NCBI GenBank assembly: GCA_014529385.2
Contig: CM043950.1
Coordinates: forward strand, 70,180,935-70,244,934
Direction of reading: 5' to 3'
Source: Adiantum capillus-veneris
Taxonomy: Eukaryota > Streptophyta > Polypodiopsida > Polypodiales > Pteridaceae
DNA length: 64,000 nucleotides
Shown piece after piece: positions 11,780 through 23,335 of this stretch. Below the pieces are notes generated by a model that worked only from the letters and a program-made list of their open reading frames with translations, had not been told where the DNA came from and did no database searches. Position numbers and translations under genes: made by a program. Each line of letters opens with the position of its first letter. The first letter of the stretch is position 1.

Positions 11780-13786
11780 CAGATAGAGTACAAAATGCTT
11801 CATAAGCAACAACTTGAGGAATATGCATGCCTTTCCAAATCAGCCTTTGCGAAACACTAGGGCCCATAACACCTAGTGTGCATGCATTTAGCAAACAACA
11901 GATCCGAACCTGTATTTCCATGGTGATCCTTGCCAATACTTATGGAAAATGTGATGCGTCTAGCACACATTAAAAAGGAATGTAAATAGTTATGAAAAGA
12001 AACTAAATACTTTCAGTTGCAAGCCTTGCTGAAACGTCTGAATCACAATAGAAGGTGAAACATTGATCACTTCTAGGTACAGACAATGAAACTTTTTCAT
12101 TAACAACTCATAGCCTTGCTATATGCTAAAACAACCATCTGTAATGTTGTTTAGCAGTACTTGTACCTTAACAAGTCATTCTAAGTATCCGACAATTGTT
12201 GGCCACAAAATTGCTCCTGATTCGTCATGCTAAAAATGGTCGAGAAAACAGATGTGACCGGCACCTAGTTGGACTTTGTCGTGACACATAATTGAAATAA
12301 TGGTGCCAGTGTCAGTCCAAAGACTCATATATTCTCCACATGTGGAATATGTCTCATGCAAGGATGTGTAAAAAGGAACATCCTTCAAGTACAAGATGTA
12401 CTTGTGTGTGGAGGTAACTCTTAACACTCTGCGACAAGAGTGAGAGGGACTCTCATTCATTGCTCCACACTCGCTAAACTGAACTTCTTGAGTTCCTAGA
12501 CCATGTTGTATCCCATGTGTCAACATGTGCCAAATCGAATCCTCCAAGTGGATTCATAACAGCATAATGTACTTTGGACACTACGGCCCAAAATACTTGT
12601 TTCAACATGCCCTTGGCATGGCCCTGGGGATTGAACTAAAAGGTCAGTTACCCGTATTCAAATGCACAGGAGTACATTACCCCCCTGTGAAAAAACCAAG
12701 CAACATTGCACTAGAAACCCTGGGTGTTGCCTTCGCAATCCAAACCCGTTGGGTAGAATCTACGTAATCAAACCCCTTGGTAAGACCCTTTGTAGAAACT
12801 GCTCAACTAGCACGTAACGGTAACCAACCTAGTTAACCGTGTACAGAATGATGAGAATCAACTTGAAAAGTTGAATTTTTTCGCTACCACGTGGTAGATT
12901 ACAGAATTCTTTCCTTGAAAGTATAATGGCAAAGATCAAACTGTGATCCTCCATGACCGTGGGATGATTTAAGAAGCACCCGCGGGATTGTATCCCAAAA
13001 CTGGGATGTCATAGACACCCGTAGTACTATAGAGAGAGCAAGAAATCCACACAAGGGAGATGCCTAGCTCGTATCAACAGCCATGATGTGTCAATTGTTT
13101 GCTGCCTCTAGACTCCATGGTATAGATCAGCTGATATAAGTGCAAGAGTATCCAAAACTCAACTTGAGCGTTGCACTAGAAAAATATAGTGCAAAATGAC
13201 ACCCTAATCCTCTTAAATGACAAGACTCTTGCTCGTCTATTAACATCGATATATTCTATGTGTACTCCCCTGGGCAGATCTGTTCGATCATAAGAACAAT
13301 CACCCAGGGAATGCCAATAGTTGGGTCCTACCCAAAACAATGGCTCTTAGCCAGCCTGTGTGTGGCTCCTATCTCTTACGACAGTTAGTGTTCAATTGAT
13401 AAACCGATGAAAACTAATGTAAATGGCATCTTGACCAATTTCTAGCTGAGAGTTAGAGAACCTTGGCTCATGTTGACTCCCAAAAAAAACATGTATCAAA
13501 AGCTTCTTAGAAGATTTTCATTATTCCCTTAAAGAGAGAGAGAAAGAGAACAAGAGCATGTTGGTCTGAGGAACTTTCCTTAAGGTTTTAGAGTGTATAC
13601 TCCAGCTATGTGCTCTTACGCATATTATGCCTAAGTTGCAGCTTATTGTATAAGCATTCCACAGTTTTCTAATATGACTCTCTCATTGAGAGAGGTAACT
13701 GAAGAACAGAAAACTCATTGCGACCCACCTACCATACAGGGGTCATGATTGTATGAGGACGACTTAGCCTTGGCACTTTGCCCGTT
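11780..13786 (-). repeat. G repeat, copy 1, second part
   Basis: Continues 5829-6824 after the copia insertion. It is the reverse complement of about 23350-25380 and, more loosely, of 3340-4860. The 80-residue frame at 12525-12767 has a near-identical counterpart on the opposite strand at 24373-24615. That reflects shared ancestry of the repeat; neither frame has protein motifs. It ends at 13786, the insertion point of the 1600-bp-LTR element. Confidence 0.75.
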
Positions 13787-15386
13787 TGTCATAAAATCTA
13801 ATATCTAACTAACCCAAATGATTTTCTCATATTAAATTGATCACTTAATGTGGGAGAATAAACGGGAACAAGTGTTAAGATATAGGTATGTGCTTTTAGA
13901 TCTATCTCAACACGGGGCCAATGTAAAGGGGCCCAAAAGGGAGATGGTCTATCAAAGAGCAAGGCTAACCAATGGAGCATAAGACCTTAGGGTTAGCTTC
14001 ATTGAAGACCTCCAATAAATGTGTGTAAAAGTCCTTTTGACCTTAAGTAAGCTAGGGCTGAGCTTGAGGTGGGAACCCGGCCCAAGCTCGAGGTGCTTGT
14101 CCTGCTTGAGGTGTTTGTCATGCTTGAGGTGTTTTTCATGCTTGAGGTGCTTGATTAAGATGCTTGAGGTGCTTGACTTGCTGCATGATTAAAGTACTTG
14201 AGGTGCCTTGAGAAGCTTGCCTGAGATGCTTGTGGGAACCCCCCCTAGTTCAAGTGCTTTGTCATGCTTGGTGAGTAAGGTGCTTGATCACCTAAAAGTC
14301 AAAAGCATTCCTACAAGAGGGGGGGCGAGCCCTTTTTCTAGGGCCTAGAGAGAGAACACCCACTCACACACACAAGGGAAGCCCATCTTGAAGAGGCAGC
14401 AAGGACACATGTCAGGCCCCTACCCATGTTACCTTCATGTGTTGCTTGAAGCCTATTGGCTAGGCTTCAAAGGGGTCCAATGATAAATTACATGAATTAT
14501 CTAATTGTTTTAGCATTTATCAAGTCCTCTCTCTCAAAGGGGAAAGGGGGACACTTGTCCCAAGGCTACCCATGTTGCTTGTAATGGCTCCTGCTTGTGA
14601 TTGGCTAGGCCTGGAGGGGTCCAATGAGCTTCAGGCATGAGCTACAAGGGGGGGTCGACCCAAGCAAGCTAGGGGGGTGCCTAGGGGGTATACTCACCCA
14701 CACACACTCACAAGCACTCTCATTGTGTGATATGCAAAGTGCAAGAGCTCCCTCTCCAAGCAAGTAGAGGTTGAGAGCCTACACCAACACTCTTGGCTAT
14801 GGAGTGCAAATCCAAGCAAGAGCCATGCTTCAATGCTTAAGCTTGCCATCTCCTTCTTCTTCATTACTATGCTATTATGTATGCTAGCAACAAGAGTATG
14901 ATAAGTGAGGAACTAATTCTTTCTCCTACGAAATGTTTCTTCTTTCTCTTCCCTACCCTCATTCCCTGCTAGCTCTCTCCACCTTCGAAGGTGTTTGAGG
15001 TCTTGGGACTGAGGCTTGGGATAGTTAAATCTTTCTTCAAGTTTATGTTATGTTTGTGGTGCATGAAGCCTTCCATCTTCATGGCATCACCTAGGTCACA
15101 AGGAACACAAAGACTGTATTGTAACAAGTCTCTCTTTATGGGAGAAATCATAATACAAATGCCTATTGGAGGGGGGACCGGCTCCACATAAATCCGGTCC
15201 TCAATTGTTGTCATGTTCTCTAAACTCTCTCTCTTGCAAAAGTATTGTCTATGCCAAGTTAACTAATTGCTATGATTATGTTGCTATCTTCAATTATGTA
15301 TACCCGCTATGCTCACAAAATCATTTCTTGAAAGTACTCTCATTAAATTCCGCTATTCTCAAATTGAATAGGCAAATTCCATTACA
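13787..15386 (+). mobile_element. 5' LTR (1600 bp) of gag-protease LTR element
   Basis: Starts TGTCATAAAATC and ends CCATTACA, followed at 15388 by a primer-binding site. It is preceded by ccgtt (13782-13786). Its partner at 18186-19785 is also exactly 1600 bp; by eye I find one substitution (near 15027, aatc versus aagc at 19426). Short open frames inside it are repeated in the partner and are not genes. Confidence 0.9.
14068..14222 (+). repeat. Degenerate tandem repeat GCTTGAGGTGCTTG in LTR
   Basis: About eight imperfect units of TGCTTGAGGTG with variable spacers. The same array is in the second LTR at about 18466-18621. Confidence 0.8.
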
Positions 15387-15387
15387 T

Positions 15388-15399
15388 TGGTATCAGAGC
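15388..15399 (+). promoter_or_regulatory. Primer-binding site (initiator tRNA-Met type)
   Basis: TGGTATCAGAGC, one base after the LTR end at 15386. It is the standard plant primer site for minus-strand synthesis. Confidence 0.9.
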
Positions 15400-15801
15400 A
15401 TTTGGTTTCTCTTTTCTTGCTTAAGAAGAGAGGTCCTTAAGTAGCCTATAAATGGTTGATGTTGTTAATTATAATAGAGTAAGTGGAACTGGGATCTAAT
15501 ACCGGTTTTGTTAAGCCCACTATGTGGGGGATGGTGCACACCTCGGGAGCTTTGGACTTAATAATGGAGTCTTTTTAGACTTGCCTACGGCTTTACCATT
15601 ATTGAGCCATAAGAAGTCCGAAAGGAGCTAGCCCTTGGCAACTCTGCTATGTTAGACCTACTCCTCTACTCTCTATAATTAACCACTTTGAGCCGTGGGT
15701 GTAGATACTTAAGAGCCGATTTTCAAAGGCTAAGAGGAGTGGCAACTAAGGTTTTGAATTGCCAAAGCATACACTAAGTACATACATAAAATTTTGTTAA
15801 C

Positions 15802-17931
15802 ATGGCTGACAATAATCAAGAGAGTAGAATGAACATTGATAGCTTTGATTTTGCACATGAAGGTGCTAATGATGATGCTCCCATGTTTGTGAATTATCTT
15901 GTGACTAGGTTGCAACAAGCTATGGGCAACCCTACCTTGCAAGCCGAAGTTACTCAACAACTTCGTGCCTATGGAATTTTCCTTCCTCTCCAAGAGGAGA
16001 GAGAGCTTAGGAGGCCTCTTGAAGAGACCCCCAAAAGAAGACTCTCTCCCATTCGAGAGGAGGAATCCAAAGAGAAAGAAAGCAATGAAAGTCTAAGTTC
16101 TTCTGAAGATGTGGCTCCACGAAGAAGGCGGTCTAGACGATCGCCTACTCCTCCCAAGAGGAAAAGAGCAACCCATAGTCCTTCTCCTCATCACTCTCAA
16201 AGGCAAGAGAGGAAACAAAGGAAGAAAAGGGCTAGGAAGAGGTCACCCTCTTCTCCTTCTTCTTCACCTTCCTTCTCTTCCGATGAAAGTTATGGCTATT
16301 CTCCTAGAGAATACAAGAGGGGAGGGCATCGCAAATCATTTCCTGCATGGCGAAGGTCACAAAAGCTAAAGAAGTTCAAGGAGGGAGGAAAGAGTATCTC
16401 TTTTCTCACCTACGATGGCACCTTTGGTGCTACCGACAAAGTGTTGGCCTTCATCCAGAAATTTGATGCGGCCTTTGGGGACGAGGGCTTCACAGAGTCC
16501 TCCAAGCTACGCCATGTAGCTATGCACTTCCAAAAATCAGCTCGTCAATGGTGGGCTAGCCTTCGTGGCAATGGAGAAGCCCCAAAGACATGGAAAACTC
16601 TACGAGTTTCCATCATGAAGCAATTTCTTCCAAGCGATACTAAAGATAAAGTTCTTACCGAATGGCGCGGCTTGAAGCTCCTCTCTCATGAGTCTATCAA
16701 CAAGTATGTAGATAAGTTTTGGGATTTACATCTCAAAGCTACTGTCTTTCAAAAGATAGACTTTGCCGAGCAAAGACAACAATTCTGTGCGGGATTACCT
16801 GAAGAGATGGCCGAATATATCAACTCTCAACGGCCCGGTACTATTACCGAAGTAATCCACCACACCATGGTTGCTTCACGCATCAATTTCCATCAAGGGG
16901 CTAGACGTAATGTCAAGCCCATGGAAAACAAAGATAAAAATGATGCAAAGGGGAAATCCAATGCTCAAAATAATTCCCAAGGCACTTCCAACAACAACAA
17001 TCGGTCCAAGGAGAAGGGAGTTTACAAAGGTAAAAACAAACTCTCTCCTGAAGAGCTTGAAGCTTTTCGCAAGGACCATAAGTGTTTCAAGTGTGGGGAG
17101 CAAGGACATGGCTATCGTTCTTGCCCCAAGAAGAATACTCGCAATGAGACTCCTAGGGCTTCCACCATCGAAGCTCCAAAAGAGGATGCTCATTGCAAAG
17201 GATCATCACTCTCCTATGCTTGGGGAAAGGTAAGAGAGCATGATGCCTTCATCTTGTTTGACCCTGGCACTACTCTCAACTTCATATCAATAGAGTTGGC
17301 CACCAAGTTGGGCATTCAAGCTTTTGAGATGGGAGATATAGTAACAGCTGATGCAGCTTTCAAGGGACAACAAGCCTCCGTTACTCCCTTGATTGGGAAG
17401 TTGAGGCTTCATGTCCAAAGCTATGTCGACAAAGAAGACTTCTTCATCTCTCCCCTCCAACATCAGGATGTTATCCTAGGGGCACCATGGTTTGATCGCA
17501 TGGCTGCCAACATGAAGTTCCCTGAAAGGAGAATTTACTTCACCTACAGGGGAAAGAACATGTATATAGATGCTAGTGAGCGTGGTCGCACTATTCCACT
17601 TGTAAATCCTCTTTCTTTTGATAAATCAATGAAGAGCTCAGTTTCTGCGTACATGATTTATGTCAAAGAGTCTCTAAAAGCTAATAATGTTTCATCAAAT
17701 GAAAATGATAGGAATCAAGAAGAGTTAGACTTGTCTACTTTTCTAAAAGGATTCCAAGATGTGTTCATCGATGATATCCCTATGGACCTACCTCCAAAAC
17801 GAGGGGATGATGATCATCGTATTGAGCTCCTTCCAGGAAGCTCACCGCCTAACAAACCTCCTTATCGAGTCTCACAAGCTCAACAAGAGGAGATCATGAG
17901 GCAACTTAGAAGATTTTCATTATTCCCTTAA
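15802..17931 (+). CDS. gag-protease polyprotein, Ty3/gypsy, truncated at start of RT
   Basis: The frame has 709 codons from ATG 15802, after a 400-bp leader. Residues ~70-200 are Arg/Ser/Lys-rich. A retrotransposon gag domain follows (~205-365, with FLTYDGTFGA and ARQWWASLRG). A zinc knuckle CFKCGEQGHGYRSC is at ~428, and a protease at ~486 has active site LFDPGTTLNFIS, so Pro replaces the usual Ser/Thr after Asp. VILGAPWF is at ~558. Residues ~655-700 are the lead-in to RT (HRIELLPGSSPPNKPPYR). After MRQL, at base 17904, the sequence changes to a copy of the 5' flanking repeat and stops 28 bases later. RT, RNase H and integrase are absent, so the element would need proteins from a relative. 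The frame itself is uninterrupted, which suggests a young copy. Confidence 0.9.
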   Translation: MADNNQESRMNIDSFDFAHEGANDDAPMFVNYLVTRLQQAMGNPTLQAEVTQQLRAYGIFLPLQEERELRRPLEETPKRRLSPIREEESKEKESNESLSSSEDVAPRRRRSRRSPTPPKRKRATHSPSPHHSQRQERKQRKKRARKRSPSSPSSSPSFSSDESYGYSPREYKRGGHRKSFPAWRRSQKLKKFKEGGKSISFLTYDGTFGATDKVLAFIQKFDAAFGDEGFTESSKLRHVAMHFQKSARQWWASLRGNGEAPKTWKTLRVSIMKQFLPSDTKDKVLTEWRGLKLLSHESINKYVDKFWDLHLKATVFQKIDFAEQRQQFCAGLPEEMAEYINSQRPGTITEVIHHTMVASRINFHQGARRNVKPMENKDKNDAKGKSNAQNNSQGTSNNNNRSKEKGVYKGKNKLSPEELEAFRKDHKCFKCGEQGHGYRSCPKKNTRNETPRASTIEAPKEDAHCKGSSLSYAWGKVREHDAFILFDPGTTLNFISIELATKLGIQAFEMGDIVTADAAFKGQQASVTPLIGKLRLHVQSYVDKEDFFISPLQHQDVILGAPWFDRMAANMKFPERRIYFTYRGKNMYIDASERGRTIPLVNPLSFDKSMKSSVSAYMIYVKESLKANNVSSNENDRNQEELDLSTFLKGFQDVFIDDIPMDLPPKRGDDDHRIELLPGSSPPNKPPYRVSQAQQEEIMRQLRRFSLFP

Positions 17932-18185
17932 AGAGAGAGAGAAAGAGAACAAGAGCATGTTGGTCTGAGGAACTTTCCTTAAGGTTTTAGAGTGTATACT
18001 CCAGCTATGTGCTCTTACGCATATTATGCCTAAGTTGCAGCTTATTGTATAAGCATTCCACAGTTTTCTAATATGACTCTCTCATTGAGAGAGGTAACTG
18101 AAGAACAGAAAACTCATTGCGACCCACCTACCATACAGGGGTCATGATTGTATGAGGACGACTTAGCCTTGGCACTTTGCCCGTT
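17904..18185 (+). repeat. Duplicated 5' flank (copy of 13505-13786)
   Basis: The 282 bp read as identical to the G-repeat DNA just left of the first LTR, including the ccgtt target site. They lie between the truncated polyprotein and the second LTR, where pol should be. This shows that the second LTR came with its own 5' flank. Confidence 0.9.
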
Positions 18186-19785
18186 TGTCATAAAATCTAA
18201 TATCTAACTAACCCAAATGATTTTCTCATATTAAATTGATCACTTAATGTGGGAGAATAAACGGGAACAAGTGTTAAGATATAGGTATGTGCTTTTAGAT
18301 CTATCTCAACACGGGGCCAATGTAAAGGGGCCCAAAAGGGAGATGGTCTATCAAAGAGCAAGGCTAACCAATGGAGCATAAGACCTTAGGGTTAGCTTCA
18401 TTGAAGACCTCCAATAAATGTGTGTAAAAGTCCTTTTGACCTTAAGTAAGCTAGGGCTGAGCTTGAGGTGGGAACCCGGCCCAAGCTCGAGGTGCTTGTC
18501 CTGCTTGAGGTGTTTGTCATGCTTGAGGTGTTTTTCATGCTTGAGGTGCTTGATTAAGATGCTTGAGGTGCTTGACTTGCTGCATGATTAAAGTACTTGA
18601 GGTGCCTTGAGAAGCTTGCCTGAGATGCTTGTGGGAACCCCCCCTAGTTCAAGTGCTTTGTCATGCTTGGTGAGTAAGGTGCTTGATCACCTAAAAGTCA
18701 AAAGCATTCCTACAAGAGGGGGGGCGAGCCCTTTTTCTAGGGCCTAGAGAGAGAACACCCACTCACACACACAAGGGAAGCCCATCTTGAAGAGGCAGCA
18801 AGGACACATGTCAGGCCCCTACCCATGTTACCTTCATGTGTTGCTTGAAGCCTATTGGCTAGGCTTCAAAGGGGTCCAATGATAAATTACATGAATTATC
18901 TAATTGTTTTAGCATTTATCAAGTCCTCTCTCTCAAAGGGGAAAGGGGGACACTTGTCCCAAGGCTACCCATGTTGCTTGTAATGGCTCCTGCTTGTGAT
19001 TGGCTAGGCCTGGAGGGGTCCAATGAGCTTCAGGCATGAGCTACAAGGGGGGGTCGACCCAAGCAAGCTAGGGGGGTGCCTAGGGGGTATACTCACCCAC
19101 ACACACTCACAAGCACTCTCATTGTGTGATATGCAAAGTGCAAGAGCTCCCTCTCCAAGCAAGTAGAGGTTGAGAGCCTACACCAACACTCTTGGCTATG
19201 GAGTGCAAATCCAAGCAAGAGCCATGCTTCAATGCTTAAGCTTGCCATCTCCTTCTTCTTCATTACTATGCTATTATGTATGCTAGCAACAAGAGTATGA
19301 TAAGTGAGGAACTAATTCTTTCTCCTACGAAATGTTTCTTCTTTCTCTTCCCTACCCTCATTCCCTGCTAGCTCTCTCCACCTTCGAAGGTGTTTGAGGT
19401 CTTGGGACTGAGGCTTGGGATAGTTAAAGCTTTCTTCAAGTTTATGTTATGTTTGTGGTGCATGAAGCCTTCCATCTTCATGGCATCACCTAGGTCACAA
19501 GGAACACAAAGACTGTATTGTAACAAGTCTCTCTTTATGGGAGAAATCATAATACAAATGCCTATTGGAGGGGGGACCGGCTCCACATAAATCCGGTCCT
19601 CAATTGTTGTCATGTTCTCTAAACTCTCTCTCTTGCAAAAGTATTGTCTATGCCAAGTTAACTAATTGCTATGATTATGTTGCTATCTTCAATTATGTAT
19701 ACCCGCTATGCTCACAAAATCATTTCTTGAAAGTACTCTCATTAAATTCCGCTATTCTCAAATTGAATAGGCAAATTCCATTACA
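18186..19785 (+). mobile_element. Second LTR, 1600 bp, with solo-LTR structure
   Basis: Same ends and length as 13787-15386. It is flanked on both sides by ccgtt (18181-18185 and 19786-19790), a perfect 5-bp target duplication, and the G repeat resumes on the right. The matching empty site is at about 23335-23357 (inverted). It is best read as a solo LTR. Confidence 0.88.
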
Positions 19786-20640
19786 CCGTTCGTCCATCCT
19801 TAGTCCGTCCTTGAAAGTATAACTGGGAGAGATCAACTGTGATCCTCAATGCAGATCAAACTGTGATCGTTAATGCCTATGGGGTGATGTAGCAATCACC
19901 CGGCGGGTCTTACCCCAAAAGAGTATGTCTATAGACAATCGGTAGTGCTATAGAGGGAGACGGATATCCACACAAGTGAAATGGCTAGCTCTTATGGACA
20001 ACCATGCTGTCTCAACCTATTGTTGCGTCTATACTCTATGGTAGAGATCAGCTGATGGGAGTTTAAGGTTATGTAAAACTCAACTCGAGCACCGCATTGA
20101 AAACATGTAGTGCAAAATGATACTCTAAACATCCGTAATGACAAGACTCTTCCTTGTCAATTTACGTCAATGTGTACTCCACTGGGTAGAGCTGTTCGAT
20201 CTTGAGAACAATCATCCAAGGAATACCAACAATTGGGTCTTACCCTAGATTTAACAATGGCTCATAGCTAGCGTGTGTGGCTCATAGCCCTCATGGAAAT
20301 TAGTGTTCAATCGTCAAACCGATGAAGACTAATGTGGATGGCATCTTGCCCAATTTCTAGATGAGAGTCAGAGCATCTTGGCTCAGGAGGACTCACTAGG
20401 GAACCATGTAGAAAAAGCTTTTTAGAAAGTATGCAGTATTCTTCGAGAGAAATAAGAGGGAGAGAGAAGGAGAGCATGCTGAGCTGAGGAACTTTCTTTA
20501 AGGTACTACCTTGTATGTTTTGCGCCCATGCTTGTGTGCACGTTATGTGTAGCGTGCAGTTTATCCTATAAGCATGCAGTAATCTGGCTTTGAGAGATGT
20601 AACACAAGTCACACCTTGCTGCCCTTATCCTGTAGGGAAT
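19786..20640 (-). repeat. G repeat, copy 1, third part (diverged tandem subunit)
   Basis: After ccgtt the sequence continues as in the empty site, then from 19811 matches, inverted, 3540-3620 and, in direct order but diverged, 12910-13700. Thus the G repeat has related internal subunits. No coding content was seen. Confidence 0.6.
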
Positions 20641-21218
20641 CGTGACTGTACGAAAATGGCTTAAATATGGCTTATCATTGGCCCTTGCATCTGGCCCTTG
20701 GCCCTGGCCCTTTTTACTGACTTATCTGATATGTGGTTGTGACTACGCTATTTTGACTTAAGGATAGCACGTTGCCTTTGAATTAAGTCCAAGTTTTAGG
20801 TTCCTTTTAGTGGAGTTGTGTTTGGAGAGAAACCGAAACAATCCAAAATGATTCATAACTAATATTGTCCTTGACAAAGTGACTATGTGAGAGCGTACTA
20901 TATACCACCTGGGTAACTTGCCTGGCATACAAAAGTGGAAGCCCGTGGCTACCGTAAAAGTTAATACCAAAAATGCCTTGCACCGATTGGACTGGTAGGG
21001 ATTCGATGAAAGCAAATCATATTGTGACACGTATACCCTATTGCATAGATATTGTATGCATCTTATAATGGTGTCGGTGAATCGTATACGCTAAGATGAT
21101 GGAACGGGTCGTACCAAAAATGATTATTTCAGAAAAGAAATTGGTGCATAACACTACCCAATGCCAAAAAATGGACAATATTCAGAAAACCCACATGCAC
21201 GTATGAAGACATATAACT

Positions 21219-21290
21219 ACTGTGCCCTGCACCAAAACTGGAGTTTATGTTTATAACTATTGTGCCTTGCACCAAAACTGGAGTTTATGG
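21219..21290 (+). repeat. Two-copy tandem repeat, ~40 bp
   Basis: The unit TGCACCAAAACTGGAGTTTA with its leader ACTATTGTGCC occurs twice in succession. Confidence 0.8.
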
Positions 21291-21358
21291 CAAATCGCCA
21301 ACTAATACATCATGTTGACGTTGTCGGACATGTGGACACTGCTTTTCTTTATGCGTTC

Positions 21359-21830
21359 CTAAGCAAATAAAGCATATTTTTGACTTTTTGCACGTTGAAA
21401 GTTAGATTGTGATAGTCGCTTCCTGACCACGTTGATCGTGACTAGATTTGTTCCTACAACCGAATTATTTTGGACATGTTGGACCTCTTTGGTCATAACT
21501 GGTGGATTGACAACCCTTTGGGTTGCGGGCAAGGGGGAGGCTAATTCTGGTAGCATTTTGTAAATTAATTGTGTGAGATTTTCCACTTGCGTAACCAATA
21601 TTTGGACCCGTACAGCTAACTTGCGAAATCGGGCATCAAAAGTCTACCAGTCCTGTCGAGTGACAAACTCCCGGGCATCGGGCAAGTTACTGTCATTTTC
21701 TAGAATATCAAACACGCTCTGAGGGGGAGGGGACAGAGATGGATTGCCTGGGTTTGCATCATCCATCCCGGTTGCCACGAAGGTACCCTCCATGAGAGTA
21801 TCCGGCCCCATGACATCCACCACATTTTTT
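21359..21830 (-). pseudogene. Unidentified ORF remnant, possibly gag N-terminus
   Basis: On the minus strand a frame of about 155 codons is open except for one TAG near 21640. It includes DANPGNPSLSPPPQ, VFDILENDSNLPDAREF and a predicted helix around VTQVENLTQLIYKML. The Pro-rich start, followed by helices and a spacer, resembles the N-terminus of plant gypsy gag proteins, but no diagnostic motif is present. It ends at TAA 21359. A low-confidence call. Confidence 0.3.
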
Positions 21831-23335
21831 TACTTTTTACTTTTTTGGGCTAGAGCCGGCAAGCCAACAAGGAACTACCTTTGCTTCGCGTGCACGCAAA
21901 CGAGGACAAATTACCTTGCGGACTTGCCGACAAAGGGAAAAGCGCTTCCATGCCGTATCGTGGCATGTCAACGGGGAATGGAAGCAAGTTTCCCCCTCGG
22001 GGGAGTAAAAAGTCTTTTCATGCCATGTTAGTCAGTCCATGTTCCCTTGTTAGTCACGCCACCCGAGGGTAACGTCGTGAAATCACCAAACGAATTCAGT
22101 GATGCATTTAAGGACCAAGGCTGAGAGAGAGGGACAAACCCTTGTAACTCACAGACCGTACTGAATCTTGCCCAGGTACTCCAGGATTTTCGCCTGGTAG
22201 AAAAAGGCCCCCGTTCATCATCAACTTCCGCATTCATGGCAAAATCTTGTTGTGCGAACAAAAGAGAAAACAATACCTCAGATTGTTGAAAGGCTCGCAG
22301 CCGTAGTATGCACCACCGAAGTAGATTTGTAATAAAAGATATAAAATTTCCGTCAAATCAAGTCGTGCTTGAAGTGGGAAAAAATTGAACCCGAATCCCA
22401 AGACGTTCTTGGATCCGTGGTTGTCCAATTAGCCGGCCATTACAATCGAATTGGACTCCCACAAGCTGTCTACTGTACCCTTTTCAAGTAGTAATGCTTG
22501 AAGATTTCGAAAGGGCACCAAAACTTGGCCACTGCAGGAAATCATCTTGTTGACGATGTGCGACAGGATTGACAAGAGGCGGCTTGGGATCCCTGGCCAA
22601 AACCTCCTGAGCCCAAGCCGTAGAGGATGTAGTCGAGAAACCTATGGGCACGTGCCCTTGTAGTTAAAGAAAAAAAATCCTTGCCCTAAGCTTGTGGGCG
22701 GCCCAATCTGGGAAGGCCGAAAAAAACACAAGGCTGGCTATGGCGGCAGAGGCCGTGATGACGAGCAAGAGGGAGAGAGAGAAGTCGAACACTCTGCTCC
22801 TCCACGGCGTCGGCCTGTGTGACGTCTTTTTCTAAGCACCCCCGCACACACCTGCCAAGCCAAAGAAATCTTGTTTTTGCCTTCCTCGCCTCTGCTCACT
22901 CCCCTCGATAGGGGCGAATCCCGCGGGTGCAAGAGGAGTCGACGGTGCCTGCTAAGCGGCCATGCCCGCATAGCCGAGCTTCGTGTTTTCCCTTGCTTGC
23001 ATGAACATGCAAAAAGGAGAAGTGGAGAGGACCACACCCTGCCTGAAAAAACCTGAGGCTTCTCCATTGTGCCAAGGTACTGCCCAATGACTTGGCATCA
23101 CGGGCAGTAACACACAAGTTTGGACAACTAGCCAAATGGGAATATCAGCTCACAGAATTCCTACCGGTCTAAACGATGCAAGGCACTTATGGTTTTGGTT
23201 CTCACGTTTGAGGCCATCACTCTCTCCAACGGCTTCAAAATCTGTCTGCAAGGCATGCTAACCAGGTGGCATAAATTCCACCCCTTCAAAGATTACGCTT
23301 CCACTATCACACTCGCAACTCTGTCTAGGACGGAC

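Larger units (their letters stand above)
20641..23335. other. Unclassified DNA, GC-richer in 22.0-23.1 kb
   Basis: No LTR ends, primer site or recognisable domain was found. Several short minus-strand open frames between 22.0 and 22.7 kb look weakly coding but are broken every ~60 codons; I could not identify them. A gag-like scrap (21359-21830) and a small tandem duplication (21219-21290) are listed separately. Confidence 0.4.

Noticed and set aside
12525-12767. 80-aa ORF conserved with the one at 24373-24615
   Set aside because: Similarity follows from the duplicated repeat; the surrounding non-coding DNA is equally similar.
15388-15399. tRNA fragment
   Set aside because: It is the 12-base primer-binding site next to an LTR, without a tRNA body.
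22738-23135. GC-rich ORFs, possible host exon
   Set aside because: Open on both strands at once, no splice-supported continuation and no recognisable protein.
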